64,000 bases of DNA from Chitinivorax sp. B (GTDB taxonomy: Bacteria; Pseudomonadota; Gammaproteobacteria; Burkholderiales; SCOH01): contig NZ_SCOH01000004.1 of NCBI RefSeq assembly GCF_005503445.1, positions 1 through 64,000 of the forward strand. The letters are read 5' to 3'. Shown one piece after another: positions 17,564-27,300 of this stretch. The position numbers and the translations under genes were made by a program. The notes below the pieces were generated by a model. It worked only from the letters and a program-made list of their open reading frames with translations, ran no database searches and had not been told where the DNA came from. Numbering within the stretch: position 1 is the first letter of the stretch; each line of letters begins with the position of its first letter.

Positions 17564-18033
17564 CGCGATCGATCCGTTGGGCCAAGGCAGATGACTGGCC
17601 TGCCATTTCGTTGTTCCGTTACGAGAGCAGCATGGTGCACTATGCCACCATGCCGCAGAACTTTGGACACCAGCCGCCAAAGCCAATGGATGAAAACAGC
17701 GTAATGGGCTGGATAGCCCGCCATTCACTGGAAGTTTTACTCGCTTGCGATGATGGCGTGCCAGTTGGTTTCTGTGTCATGGAAATTCGCCACCCACCCC
17801 ATGACCAATCCCATTTCACGGCCTATGGCCTAATTCTGGATGTATTTGTCTCGACAATGTACCGCCGTCACGGTATTGCCCGACAGTTGATAATTGCCAT
17901 GCGCGATCATTTACGTGCACAGCAAGTACACGAGCTGATACTGGATGTTTACGAGTACAACACCCCAGCCAAACAACTTTACATCAATCTGGGTTTTCAA
18001 ACGGAAAAGACCACCATGGCCTGGAAATTCTGA
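17560..18033 (+). CDS. GNAT family N-acetyltransferase
   Basis: Acetyl-CoA-dependent acetyltransferase of 157 residues. The acetyl-CoA loop is VSTMYRRHGIARQLI; the last strand and helix read LDVYEYNTPAKQLYINLGF. The substrate is unknown. The likely start is a TTG whose last two bases plus the next A form the stop of pip (TTGA overlap), with AAGGA upstream. No ATG lies before the first GNAT strand, and longer versions would run inside pip. Confidence 0.85.
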   Translation: MTRSIRWAKADDWPAISLFRYESSMVHYATMPQNFGHQPPKPMDENSVMGWIARHSLEVLLACDDGVPVGFCVMEIRHPPHDQSHFTAYGLILDVFVSTMYRRHGIARQLIIAMRDHLRAQQVHELILDVYEYNTPAKQLYINLGFQTEKTTMAWKF

Positions 18034-18066
18034 CCGACCAGTACCTCAACCATAAGGAGTACACGC

Positions 18067-18663
18067 ATGTTGAAAGCTTTTGGGATGTCCCTTTCCGGTA
18101 ACTGTTACAAGGTGAAACTGGCACTGACCCAGCTGGAACTACCTTTTGAATGGCACGAGGTCGACCTGCGTCACGGTGAGCACAAGCAACCAGCCTTTCT
18201 ACGCATGAATCCTAATGGCCAGATTCCGGTACTGCAGATTGATGAACAGACCTTTCTGCCGGAATCCAATGCGATCCTGTATTACTTGGCCCATGGCACA
18301 GATTTGATGCCACAAGGCAAACTGGAACAAGCGCAAGTGATGCAATGGATGTTTTTTGAACAGTATTGCCACGAACCCAATATCGCAGTGGCACGGTTCA
18401 TTGTGAAGCTCGCAGGCCGTCCAGCCAGCCGCGAGCAAGAACTACAAAAATGTATTGTGGGTGGTTACAAGGCGCTGGATGTAATGGAGCAGCATCTCGG
18501 TAAAAACGTGTTCTTTGTCAGCAATCGATACTCAATCGCAGACATTGCACTGTATGCCTATACTCATAAGGCGGAAGACGGCGGCATTTCTCTCGACAAC
18601 TACCCTGCCATCCGCGCTTGGTTACAACGTGTAGCCAGCCAGGATCGCCATATTGCGATGTAA
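18067..18663 (+). CDS. Glutathione S-transferase
   Basis: Cytosolic GST of 198 residues. The N-terminal thioredoxin-like half has MSLSGNCYKVKLAL and the cis-proline glutathione site NGQIPVLQI followed by LPESNAILYYL. The all-helical C-terminal half has SIADIALYAYTH, the conserved folding motif. AAGGAG lies 9 bases before the ATG. The window also carries gshA and gshB, so the cofactor can be made. Substrate unknown. Confidence 0.93.
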   Translation: MLKAFGMSLSGNCYKVKLALTQLELPFEWHEVDLRHGEHKQPAFLRMNPNGQIPVLQIDEQTFLPESNAILYYLAHGTDLMPQGKLEQAQVMQWMFFEQYCHEPNIAVARFIVKLAGRPASREQELQKCIVGGYKALDVMEQHLGKNVFFVSNRYSIADIALYAYTHKAEDGGISLDNYPAIRAWLQRVASQDRHIAM

Positions 18664-18677
18664 TCGGAGATTGAATC

Positions 18678-19250
18678 ATGAAGCCTGTTCTGCTGACCGC
18701 CTTGTGGATGCTTAGTCAAATTGCATTAGCCAATCCAACAAGCGAGTTCAATACCGCCAAACAGCGGATTGATAATGACTATAAAGCCGCCGTGAAGAGT
18801 TGCGGCGGCCAACCCAAAGCAGAGCAGGCTGCATGCAAGCGTGATGCCAAATCCACCATGCAAGCCAGCCTTGCCGACGCCCGCAAGCAGCGTGATGCCA
18901 ATGCCAAATGTCGAGAGTGCGGAACCATTGCCGCAATTAATGAATATGAGGTCAAAGGTGAAGGCTCTGCCCTAGGGGCTGTAGCAGGTGGTGTTGCTGG
19001 TGCGCTACTGGGCAAACAGGTTGGCAAGGGTGATGGCAATAAGGTGGCAACGGTTGCCGGTGCAGCTGGTGGTGCTTACGCTGGTTATAAACTTGAAGAA
19101 CATATGAAGACGCAAAAAGCTTATGAATATGAGGTGAAATTGACAAATGGAAAGACCCAGACCATTCGTCCGGACCCCGCGCATGAACAGCCAAAGTTCC
19201 AGATAGGTGATAAGGTCAAACTAAGTGGACAGGAGCTTCAGGCCAGGTAA
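18678..19250 (+). CDS. Secreted glycine-zipper (2TM) protein
   Basis: A 190-residue envelope protein. A signal peptide (PVLLTALWMLSQIALA) is followed by a charged helical part with four cysteines. Then comes a glycine-zipper double segment (GAVAGGVAGALLGKQVG and VAGAAGGAYAGYKLEEH, about residues 98-142), and a C-terminal KLTNGKTQTIRPDP strand unit as in SlyB-like proteins. There is no lipobox, so it is not a lipoprotein of the usual SlyB kind. It starts 15 bases after the GST gene and is probably co-transcribed. The function may be envelope integrity; this is inference. Confidence 0.75.
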   Translation: MKPVLLTALWMLSQIALANPTSEFNTAKQRIDNDYKAAVKSCGGQPKAEQAACKRDAKSTMQASLADARKQRDANAKCRECGTIAAINEYEVKGEGSALGAVAGGVAGALLGKQVGKGDGNKVATVAGAAGGAYAGYKLEEHMKTQKAYEYEVKLTNGKTQTIRPDPAHEQPKFQIGDKVKLSGQELQAR

Positions 19251-19280
19251 TCTCAACTAAATGTGCTGTGGGCCAAGTGA

Positions 19281-19323
19281 CTGGGTATTGTAGCTTGGCA
19301 TGACGTTAGCCTAATACCCACAG
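19281..19323. repeat. Imperfect inverted repeat before the transglutaminase gene
   Basis: GGGTATT and AATACCC face each other across about 20 bases, with GC pairs inside, just upstream of the start codon at 19339. It could be an mRNA hairpin or an operator. No T-run is present. Confidence 0.35.
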
Positions 19324-19338
19324 GCTGGTCGAATCTGT

Positions 19339-20655
19339 ATGAATCCGGTACGCAATTATCTTAAGCTCGTGCCACTGGGTTGCTTTTTGTCCATGCTGAC
19401 AACCCACGCCACATCGATTTATACCAACCGCGATTTCAGTGCCATTGATCTCCATGCGTTACGAGCCCCCGACTCAGCCAGCGATACACCGGAAACCCTG
19501 GTGCGCTATCTGATTGGCCCTGCCAAAGACGATGTTGACAAAGCCCGAAGTATCTTCCGCTGGCTCGCCAACAATATCGAATATGACACTGATGGTTTTT
19601 TCTCCGGTCACTATGGTGACTTGAAGCCTGCTTCGGTCCTGAAACGTCGGAAGGCAGTCTGCACAGGCTACACCGACCTGTTTGCAATATTGGCCAAACA
19701 GGCCGGACTGAATGTAGTTACGGTAAGAGGTTATGTGAAAGACGTCGCCCATAGCGATGGCGAACCATTTACCGACACGAATCACGACTGGATTGCCATT
19801 GAACTTAATGGGCACTGGCATCTGATTGAACCGACCTGGGGGGCCGGTGGTGTAGATGACACAGGGCGCTTCAAGAAGCAATTCTCACCACAATATTTTC
19901 TGGCACAGCCAGATGATCTGGCCGACACACATTTTGCCGAGGACTCACGCTGGCGAGCCACTACCCACTCGTCCCTGGGCGCATTTCTGCAGCGTATCCG
20001 TCCCTTCCCATCATATTATCAATATCAATTGAGCGACCCAAGCGAGATGAGTTATCGGGTTCACATCCCGTGCAGTGGCTGGCGCCTGACCTTACACGCC
20101 CCTGACGATGTCTACTTGACCAGCTCGCTGGAACAAGGCAATCGAAACTTTGAACAACAAACATTTATTCAACGTTTGTCTGGGCGACACCATATTTTAG
20201 TCAGTGCACCACAACCAGGCGAATATCTGTTACGCGTCTTCGCCAAACGCAAGAGCGAACCTGGTCATGTGTTTGCACAGGCCCTACGTTATCGATTGAT
20301 ATTCGAACAGGGGAGCAGTTTTCAATTTCCAGTGCATTTCGTCACACTACGCGAACATGCAGGGACATTACTGGCTCCCTTGCGCAGCACTCTAAAATTG
20401 GGATCAACTGTATTATTTGCCGTTGGCTTACCTGAAGCCAAAAGCGTCATGGTAAGCAATGGCAGCAATCCATGGACCGAACTTAAGCAAGAAGCATTTG
20501 GAGTATATGAAGGCCCAGTCGAAATCAAAGGTAGTACGGTCGTACTCGCCAAATTTGATGAACACTCCAATGACTATTTAAATCTTGTGAGCTACGCAGT
20601 AGTAAGCGACCCGAACCCCGTAGGCTTTATGACATGTCAGCCGGGGATGGAGTGA
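19339..20655 (+). CDS. Secreted transglutaminase-like (kyphoscoliosis peptidase-type) protein
   Basis: A 438-residue protein with an N-terminal signal segment (about residues 8-25). A papain-like transglutaminase core has the catalytic Cys in AVCTGYTDLF (Cys108), His in TNHDWIAIEL (His149) and an acid in HLIEPTWGAGG (Glu164). The third triad position is normally Asp, so Glu is unusual. The C-terminal 270 residues form beta-rich modules seen with this core in bacterial kyphoscoliosis-type proteins. The biochemical role is unclear; such proteins may be proteases or act on the cell wall. Its end overlaps the convergent glycosyltransferase gene by 19 bases. Confidence 0.8.
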   Translation: MNPVRNYLKLVPLGCFLSMLTTHATSIYTNRDFSAIDLHALRAPDSASDTPETLVRYLIGPAKDDVDKARSIFRWLANNIEYDTDGFFSGHYGDLKPASVLKRRKAVCTGYTDLFAILAKQAGLNVVTVRGYVKDVAHSDGEPFTDTNHDWIAIELNGHWHLIEPTWGAGGVDDTGRFKKQFSPQYFLAQPDDLADTHFAEDSRWRATTHSSLGAFLQRIRPFPSYYQYQLSDPSEMSYRVHIPCSGWRLTLHAPDDVYLTSSLEQGNRNFEQQTFIQRLSGRHHILVSAPQPGEYLLRVFAKRKSEPGHVFAQALRYRLIFEQGSSFQFPVHFVTLREHAGTLLAPLRSTLKLGSTVLFAVGLPEAKSVMVSNGSNPWTELKQEAFGVYEGPVEIKGSTVVLAKFDEHSNDYLNLVSYAVVSDPNPVGFMTCQPGME

Positions 20656-21701
20656 TGAGACAGTCGGTCATATGCTGCCAATGCTTCATCCACCGAAATA
20701 TCCGCCACCTGCTTCGACGCAGGCTGTACAAGCTCAAACGGCACACCCCATGGATGCCATACATGCGCATCTGATTGGCCGAAGAAGCACACCATGGGCT
20801 TACCCAATCCTGCAGCAACGTGCATTGCCCCGCCATCTGAACAGACCATGGTGTCCACAACCGATAGACTGGCGATCAGTTCCTGCAAATGTTGTGTCGG
20901 GCAGGGCAATATAGGTAATGACTGCAACGCAGCAATAATGCTCGCCGCTTTTCGATCGTCACCTGGGTGATGCGGATTGTGTTCATCCCCGGGAGACCAG
21001 AACAACATGAAGCCACAGCCGGTCTGCTGGTGCAAACGCCTTGCCAATGCCACAAAATGCTCAGTCGGCCACCGCTGGCTCGGCTTCCGCGCACTGATGT
21101 GCAGGCCTACCATTTTCGTTTCTGGCCGGTACCAGCTCGTAGACTTCAATAGCCGGACAACCTTTTCCACTTCAACAGGATCAGGTGCCAGTACCAACCC
21201 TGGTGGCGATCCTTCAATCTTTAAAGGCGCAACCAACGGTGCCATAACCTGCACACAATGCATCGGCACAGTCGGTACGGTTTGCGGCAAATCAATGCCA
21301 TTCACAGGTTTGCCATCTGGCGTGAAACCAATGATATGACGTGGTAACAGACGTCGTGCCATCCCGGCCGCACGTCCAATATAACCATTACCCGCCAGAA
21401 TGATGTAGTCATACCGGCAAATCAGCAACTCAATATATAGTCTGAAGCGACGCCACATGTTGGCCCATGCCGACTGCCCAGTTGTCAGGTGTTTGCCTTT
21501 GGTATAGGCATAAACGTGATCCAGATGCGGGTTATGGGAAAGTACAGCAACATTGTAGCTATTGACCAAGGCATCGATTCGCGCATTGGGATAATGTTGG
21601 CGCAAACTGGCAATCATCGGTGTCGTACACACCAGATCACCGATATTATCTCGACGAATGATCAGAATCTTGATCTGTTCAGGCAAAGCGGCGTGGGTCA
21701 T
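20637..21701 (-). CDS. Glycosyltransferase family 9 (heptosyltransferase-like)
   Basis: A cytoplasmic-face LPS core enzyme of about 354 residues. The N-terminal motif ILIIRRDNIGDLVCTTPMI and the C-terminal SVVDTMVCSDGGAMHVAAG and KPMVCFFGQSD are the GT9 signature for ADP-heptose-type donors. The start is taken at ATG 21701, near the first strand; the frame is open to TTG 21755. It is the last gene of the leftward LPS block, about 160 bases after the O-antigen ligase gene. The exact sugar and acceptor cannot be told. Confidence 0.87.
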   Translation of the reverse strand: MTHAALPEQIKILIIRRDNIGDLVCTTPMIASLRQHYPNARIDALVNSYNVAVLSHNPHLDHVYAYTKGKHLTTGQSAWANMWRRFRLYIELLICRYDYIILAGNGYIGRAAGMARRLLPRHIIGFTPDGKPVNGIDLPQTVPTVPMHCVQVMAPLVAPLKIEGSPPGLVLAPDPVEVEKVVRLLKSTSWYRPETKMVGLHISARKPSQRWPTEHFVALARRLHQQTGCGFMLFWSPGDEHNPHHPGDDRKAASIIAALQSLPILPCPTQHLQELIASLSVVDTMVCSDGGAMHVAAGLGKPMVCFFGQSDAHVWHPWGVPFELVQPASKQVADISVDEALAAYDRLSHHSIPG

Positions 21702-21863
21702 GCAACGTGTTGTCTCATCAAAGCAAACGCAGACTGCGTCTGACAAAAGCATCAAATCAATATCGAAATGGAATGACCGAGTAACGCCATCACACAGAAA
21801 AACAGGCCTCCGCGACTTGCTCCGTCAACGATAAGCATCAAAACCGGGAGCGGATGAAGCACA

Positions 21864-23117
21864 TTAGGTCAAGCTATTGGCGGTGCTGGTGGCCCGCTGT
21901 CGATAAAAGAGTGATACAGCCACTCCAGCCAACAGCCAAAATGCCCAACCGACATCACGGTGGAAGAAGTCATCTGTCTGTACTTTAAGTAAGGCACCAC
22001 ATAGTGACATCGCCAATACTACTCGCCAGCCAGTCATCTCCGGATCGGACTTGCGGAACAGACCGCTGAGCGCCACCACAATCAACGTGGCCCAAACCAG
22101 CATGCCCGGCAGCCCCAACTGAACATATTTGTTCAGGAACACATTATGGGCATGGGTATACAACTCTGTCCCAGGCTGATTGGATAGTTCTGGATACAGC
22201 CGCTTGAATGTGGTGATCCCATATCCTGCACCATGCCACCATGGTGTTTTCGGGTTTTCCAACGTATGCGTCCAAATCATCCAGCGCGGATCACGCTGTA
22301 AGGAACTTTGCACCATTTGTGGTGAGACCGATGCATTCGGCCCGATCTCTTGCGCTGTGCGTTGCCAAAGCTGAACATACATCAAGCTGATTACTACCGT
22401 CAGGGCGGCCACAAACATTGCAGCTACCGACCATCGCCGCCGCGTACTCAAATCGGGTAGTACCATCAGTGCTGCCAGCGTCAATTGCGATGCAATCACG
22501 ATAAATGCCATACGATTACCGGTCACGACCAACGCAAATGTGCTGCCCATCAATAGCAAAATGGATAAATTCCGTTCCACACCTTTTCTGACCAATGACA
22601 TCATCAGAAAAGGCATGGATATGATCAGGTAACTGGATAATTTACCGACACCAACTAGATAACCCCCTGTCATCTCTGGCATATCACCAGTTGCAAGATA
22701 GGCCCTGATCAAATAAAAACCCAGATCAGCCAACATAATACCCGCCATCAACATCATGGTCCGACGCAATAACGGCAACGCCTCTCGTTGGCCCAACCAA
22801 TTGACACCAATCAGAAAACCAAGCAAACCATGTAATAACTCGGATTTGATATCGCCCAAACTCTCTGGTCGGTCAACAGCCCAAATCAATGACAGGAACG
22901 CTACCGTTAAATAAGCCAACCAGTATTTTTTCAATGGAAAACGAAGCCGCCAACGTAATCTGACAACCGCATAACCTGTCAACATCAACAACAGGGTGGC
23001 CAACACGTTTCGCAATGCTGTGGTATGCGCCAATGGCAGAATCAACGTCAATAGTGCCGCAATAGTCAATCCCATACCCTGCCACGGCTTATCACCGAAC
23101 GGCCTGAGCCAACTCAT
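21864..23117 (-). CDS. O-antigen ligase (WaaL/Wzy_C family)
   Basis: A polytopic inner-membrane protein of about 417 residues with 10 or more hydrophobic helices. The large periplasmic loop near the C-terminus contains NPKTPWWHGAGYGIT and the histidine-bearing ELYTHAHNVFLNKYVQLG, the region that carries the active histidine in WaaL. It would join polymer on undecaprenyl carrier to lipid A-core. The ATG at 23117 overlaps the stop of the preceding CgeB-like gene (ATGA). No wzx or wzy gene is in view, so the polymer itself is made elsewhere. Confidence 0.87.
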   Translation of the reverse strand: MSWLRPFGDKPWQGMGLTIAALLTLILPLAHTTALRNVLATLLLMLTGYAVVRLRWRLRFPLKKYWLAYLTVAFLSLIWAVDRPESLGDIKSELLHGLLGFLIGVNWLGQREALPLLRRTMMLMAGIMLADLGFYLIRAYLATGDMPEMTGGYLVGVGKLSSYLIISMPFLMMSLVRKGVERNLSILLLMGSTFALVVTGNRMAFIVIASQLTLAALMVLPDLSTRRRWSVAAMFVAALTVVISLMYVQLWQRTAQEIGPNASVSPQMVQSSLQRDPRWMIWTHTLENPKTPWWHGAGYGITTFKRLYPELSNQPGTELYTHAHNVFLNKYVQLGLPGMLVWATLIVVALSGLFRKSDPEMTGWRVVLAMSLCGALLKVQTDDFFHRDVGWAFWLLAGVAVSLFYRQRATSTANSLT

Positions 23118-24079
23118 GCAACCGCCAAACGACGATGCTGGCGCCACGCATCAACGGTATTGACCAGCTGTGTCGCACGATGAGCATAAGTATGTGCATC
23201 TTGCACACGCTGGTAAGCAGCTTTGGCAAGCTGCCTAGCCTCATCGAAATGCGTCAGATAGTACTGAATCTTGCTCACACAATCATCCATTGATTCGAAT
23301 TCCACATAATCCGCACCTAAAGTAAAGCTATCACGGCTATGCGGTCTGCGATCGCTGAGCAAAAAACCACCGCAGGCTTGCACACCAAAACAGCGTTCAG
23401 GAAGTCCCCCTGGCTGATGGCCCGGATATTCACACGTCGCACCATATTGCAGATTGATTCGTGTCCGTTGAATCAGATCGATCTGCCCCATTAAGTCCAA
23501 TCCCTTACCATCATTAAAGTAATGGGAAATGCCTAGCTTATCTAGGCGAGCAGCCAATTCATTGAAGAACTGAACTCGCAACCCTTGCCCCCGATGGTTG
23601 GCCGCGTCCAAACCACCAAAAAAGCTGACGTCATATTGATAGAAAGCAGGATCTGCCAACATTTCCCAAGTTCTTCCCGCCAAATTGTAGCGTGTGATAT
23701 CCGTCGCATTGGGCATCAACAATTGCTGTTCGCCAAATCCCATCCCATCCGACAACGAATGACTCATATATATATCAAGCAACTTTAGCCGGGAAAGCAA
23801 CCACAATCGCCATGCAGGGCGGCCTTTGTAACTTGGAGCATCGCGATTCCAAGCCAAAACAGGCACTCCCGCCGAATTCATTCGCTGCTTGAACGCCGCA
23901 ATACGCCACGGCCGCTTCGGACATTCATAGAAATTGACCCAAGCCAATTCGGTACGTCGCAGTTGTGCTGACGTAGGGTGCCACACATCCTGAGCAATCT
24001 CGTAACCCGCCACCTCAAGCGCATCAATCAACGGATTGCGGCGTTGTTCATTGAACAGGATCAGATTACGCTTCTCCAT
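23114..24079 (-). CDS. CgeB-like glycosyltransferase
   Basis: A 321-residue protein with a C-terminal GT-B half of the CgeB/spore-maturation type: INLQYGATCEYPGHQPGGLP, RCFGVQACGGFLLSDRR and YYLTHFDEARQLAKAAYQRV. The N-terminal half lacks a clear donor motif. It starts 8 bases after the preceding GT4 gene and overlaps the O-antigen ligase gene, so it belongs to the same LPS or glycan operon. Donor and acceptor are unknown. Confidence 0.78.
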   Translation of the reverse strand: MEKRNLILFNEQRRNPLIDALEVAGYEIAQDVWHPTSAQLRRTELAWVNFYECPKRPWRIAAFKQRMNSAGVPVLAWNRDAPSYKGRPAWRLWLLSRLKLLDIYMSHSLSDGMGFGEQQLLMPNATDITRYNLAGRTWEMLADPAFYQYDVSFFGGLDAANHRGQGLRVQFFNELAARLDKLGISHYFNDGKGLDLMGQIDLIQRTRINLQYGATCEYPGHQPGGLPERCFGVQACGGFLLSDRRPHSRDSFTLGADYVEFESMDDCVSKIQYYLTHFDEARQLAKAAYQRVQDAHTYAHRATQLVNTVDAWRQHRRLAVA

Positions 24080-24086
24080 TGCGTCC

Positions 24087-25199
24087 TTATGCTTGAGTAC
24101 TGGCCGTAAAAACCTGTCGATAAACTTGCTCTATGCCAGCAACCATTTTGTCGGCATCGAAATCCTGTGCACGTTGTTGAGCGGCAGCAGCAAATTTCTG
24201 CATCCGCTCCGGCGCAGCCAGTAATTCGGCCAACGTCTCCGCCAGAGTCACAGCATCCCCCGCCGGCACTAAACAACCATCCTTGCCATTACGCAATACT
24301 TCCGCCATGCCCCCGACACGTGACGTCAGCACTGGTAACCCGGCCGCCATCCCTTCCAGCAAAGCGAGACCCAGGCCTTCCCACAAAGAAGGCATCACAT
24401 AGAGGTCACCGGCCCGCAAAATGTCTCCCACATCCGTTCGCGTACCAAGAAAATGTACTTGCTGAGTCAAACCCATAATTCGCACTTGGTCTTCCAGACG
24501 TGACCGCCAACTCCCATCTCCAGCAAAAACAGCATGAACCGTCGGATCGGCCAATTCAGCCAGCGCCGTCAATAACACCGTGTGCCCTTTCTGCTCCACC
24601 AATCGACCAATCGTGACTAATACCTTTGCATCGACAGGCAAGCCAAGCCTTGACCGCGCTACATCACGCGTCAGTTGAGACTGACTACGCTTCAAATCAA
24701 TCCCATTCATAATGGTCACCACACGCTGCGGACTGATGCGGTCATACCGAATGACATCCTCGCGAATCGCTTCGGATACCGTAATTATCCTGGCAGTACG
24801 CTTGCCCAAGTACCAATTGAGCATTTGCCGATGCCATTTTCGCTTGGCATAAGTATTGTGAATGGTGATTACCACCGGGATGCCCGTTCTATTGGCAGCA
24901 AAGCGCGCATAGAGGCTGGGGTGGTAAAGATGGCTATGCACCAGATCAATCCGGTGTTGTTGTATGACCTTGACCAAGGCGTCGACAATCGTGCCATCCC
25001 ATCCACCACGTTGTAGCTTGTGTAATTCGATGACTGGGATACCCAGGGCCTCGACTTCTCCCCCTAATGCGCCTTTTTCCTGCAAGCAACATACGACGGA
25101 TTGATACTCTTTACCAAGCCTTTGCAGAGTGGAAAGCAACACGTTCTCGGCCCCGCCCACTGGCAAGGTTGCGATCACATGCAGCACGCGTTTAGGCAA
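24087..25199 (-). CDS. Glycosyltransferase family 4
   Basis: Retaining GT-B enzyme of about 370 residues. N-terminal LHVIATLPVGGAENVLLSTL, the acceptor-side VITIHNTYAKRKWH, and the C-terminal donor site SLWEGLGLALLEGMAAG with the E-x7-E pattern are clear. A TTG start at 25199 is preferred: GGAGG lies 6 bases upstream inside the end of the preceding fusion gene, the overlap is 8 bases, and the protein then begins at the first strand. The open frame continues to 25226. It is coupled to its neighbours in the LPS operon. Sugar unknown. Confidence 0.87.
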   Translation of the reverse strand: MPKRVLHVIATLPVGGAENVLLSTLQRLGKEYQSVVCCLQEKGALGGEVEALGIPVIELHKLQRGGWDGTIVDALVKVIQQHRIDLVHSHLYHPSLYARFAANRTGIPVVITIHNTYAKRKWHRQMLNWYLGKRTARIITVSEAIREDVIRYDRISPQRVVTIMNGIDLKRSQSQLTRDVARSRLGLPVDAKVLVTIGRLVEQKGHTVLLTALAELADPTVHAVFAGDGSWRSRLEDQVRIMGLTQQVHFLGTRTDVGDILRAGDLYVMPSLWEGLGLALLEGMAAGLPVLTSRVGGMAEVLRNGKDGCLVPAGDAVTLAETLAELLAAPERMQKFAAAAQQRAQDFDADKMVAGIEQVYRQVFTASTQA

Positions 25200-27300
25200 A
25201 CTTGGCCTCCAGCAGTGCGCTGACATGTGGCATCACCGTATCCACGCTGATTTCCGCCATACTATGCTGCGCCGAGCATTCCACATCGGATGCTGGGTGT
25301 TCGATAACTACCAGCTTTGAATGTTCCCGAGGCGCCAGCCAACGCCCACGGTGCATGCAGTGATAAAGACTGATCATCGGGATACCCAAGGCACCCGCCA
25401 AATGGGTTGGACCCGTATCGACACCAATGTACAGATCCAGCAGGCTCATTACAGCCCCGCTTTCACGCAAACTGAGTTGCCCAGCCAATACGGTAACGCG
25501 ATCTCTCAGCGCAGACCGCACTTGCGCCACCTTGTCGGCCGGCAATTCCCCACCCAGCAACACAAAATGGGCATTAGGGAACTGACCAAGTGTACGTTGG
25601 GCCGTTTCTACAAAATGGCTGATTGGCCAGTTTCGGTAAGGTTTGGTTGGAAAGCTTTCCACCACCATTCCCACCAATGGGTCCCGGTCATTGACACCCG
25701 CAGCCAACAATCTACCTTGTGCTACGCTGCGCTCCGCATCACTGACCTGATAAGACAGGTAACGACCGTCAGGCTCAACACCAATAATCTTGGCCAACGG
25801 CAGTTGTACATCAACAGCAGGTACTGAATCCAGCTCTGGGCGCCGAATGGCCCGATACAGCCGTCGATTGAGCTGCTCATCGGCTTGATGAAATGCCACA
25901 ACGCGATCACTGACCCTAAGCGCATAACGTACAAGCGCTTCGTCGAAACCATGCACTATGGCCAAATCCCAACGTTTCCCCGGCAACCACCCTTGCCAAA
26001 TCGCCGTTTTCTTGGTGATTGAGCCTACCTCACGCACAAATGGTAAGTGCTCCAACACTTCTACCCGCTTGGGATGACCAAGGCAGGTTAATTCGGCGTT
26101 CGGATAGCGGGTTGCCAGTGCACGAATCACCGGTGTTGCCAGCAAGGTATCACCGATACGGGTCACGTTGATGTGCAAAATGCGACGCGGTGGTAACAGT
26201 TGCTCACCCTTCGCTTGGCGAAAGACCCGCTCCATCTTTTCAACCATGATATCCAGGCTGAAACGACTCACCGCACGTTCACGACCCGCCTCGCCCATCC
26301 GTTCAGCCAATTCACGATCACCCAACAGACGGCGTATGGCAGCAGCCAGTGGATCAACTTGTTCAGGCTGAACGATCAGGCCAGTTTCACCATCTGACAC
26401 GATTTCAGCAATTGAACCGACGGGAGTAGAAACCACTGGCAAGCCAACCAGCATCGCTTGCATGATGGATTGCGGCACACCTTCATTGGCGTAGCTAGGC
26501 AACACGAAGATATCCATGGCCTGTAGCCACGGCACCACGTTGTCCTGATTCCCCGCAAATTTCACTCGGTCTGTCAGGCCCAGCTCCTTGACCATTTCCC
26601 CCAGTTGTTCACGGCGTGGTCCATCGCCCACAATCAACAATTGCACATCGGATGGTAAGGTTTTGAGTGCCTGCAATAAGTAGTTGTGTCCCTTCCAGCT
26701 ACGTAGTGTCGCCAGAATGCCCAATGTCGGCACATCCAACGACAATCCCAGCCGTTGTCGGGCTTGGTACTTGTCACCTGGGACAAAGCGCTGGGTATCA
26801 ATCCCAGTCGGAATACTCTGAATGCGCTGGCCGGCATAGCCATTCTCCTGCATCAAGGTTTCCCGAAGCTTTTCACCTGTCGTCACAATAAAGCAGGTTG
26901 CGTCCTGATACAGCCAACGTGTCGAGGCCTTATTATTGATCGGTGCTGAAATATGGCGTGTTCGGACAATCGGTGCCGCATTACGTAACATTTTGCAAGC
27001 CAGCGCTGCCAACCATGAGTCGGTCGAACTATGTGTGTTGATAACATCAACGGGATTTTGTTTAAGCCAGTTACGCAATGCCAACAAACCTGGCAGACGC
27101 TTTCTACCGATTGGCAATGCATAAACCTCCAACCCACGTGCCTTACCTTCACGATAAATGTTGGCTTCTGGCGGGCAAACCAGAATAGTTCGGTGGCCAC
27201 GTGCATTCATGCCGGCCATTTCGGTGAGAATACGAATTTCCTGCCCACCCCAGCCACAAGAAGCTTCGGTGTGCAAAATCGTCAAAGGTTTGTCCATCAA
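25192..27300 (-). CDS. Two-domain glycosyltransferase: GT4 fused to GT9
   Basis: A 702-residue protein that joins two complete enzymes. Residues 1-360 are a GT4 unit (ILHTEASCGWGGQEIRIL, SWKGHNYLLQAL, YANEGVPQSIMQAMLVGLPV; the second acid of the E-x7-E motif is Gln here). Residues 372-702 are a GT9 heptosyltransferase-like unit (ILHINVTRIGDTLLATPVI, DLYIGVDTGPTHLAGALG). A short linker (AKGEQLLPPR) lies between. Separate GT4 and GT9 proteins are the rule in LPS loci, so this fusion suggests two successive core sugars added by one polypeptide, or a fixed complex. A sequencing artefact is unlikely because there is no overlap or stop remnant at the junction. Confidence 0.88.
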   Translation of the reverse strand: MMDKPLTILHTEASCGWGGQEIRILTEMAGMNARGHRTILVCPPEANIYREGKARGLEVYALPIGRKRLPGLLALRNWLKQNPVDVINTHSSTDSWLAALACKMLRNAAPIVRTRHISAPINNKASTRWLYQDATCFIVTTGEKLRETLMQENGYAGQRIQSIPTGIDTQRFVPGDKYQARQRLGLSLDVPTLGILATLRSWKGHNYLLQALKTLPSDVQLLIVGDGPRREQLGEMVKELGLTDRVKFAGNQDNVVPWLQAMDIFVLPSYANEGVPQSIMQAMLVGLPVVSTPVGSIAEIVSDGETGLIVQPEQVDPLAAAIRRLLGDRELAERMGEAGRERAVSRFSLDIMVEKMERVFRQAKGEQLLPPRRILHINVTRIGDTLLATPVIRALATRYPNAELTCLGHPKRVEVLEHLPFVREVGSITKKTAIWQGWLPGKRWDLAIVHGFDEALVRYALRVSDRVVAFHQADEQLNRRLYRAIRRPELDSVPAVDVQLPLAKIIGVEPDGRYLSYQVSDAERSVAQGRLLAAGVNDRDPLVGMVVESFPTKPYRNWPISHFVETAQRTLGQFPNAHFVLLGGELPADKVAQVRSALRDRVTVLAGQLSLRESGAVMSLLDLYIGVDTGPTHLAGALGIPMISLYHCMHRGRWLAPREHSKLVVIEHPASDVECSAQHSMAEISVDTVMPHVSALLEAKFA

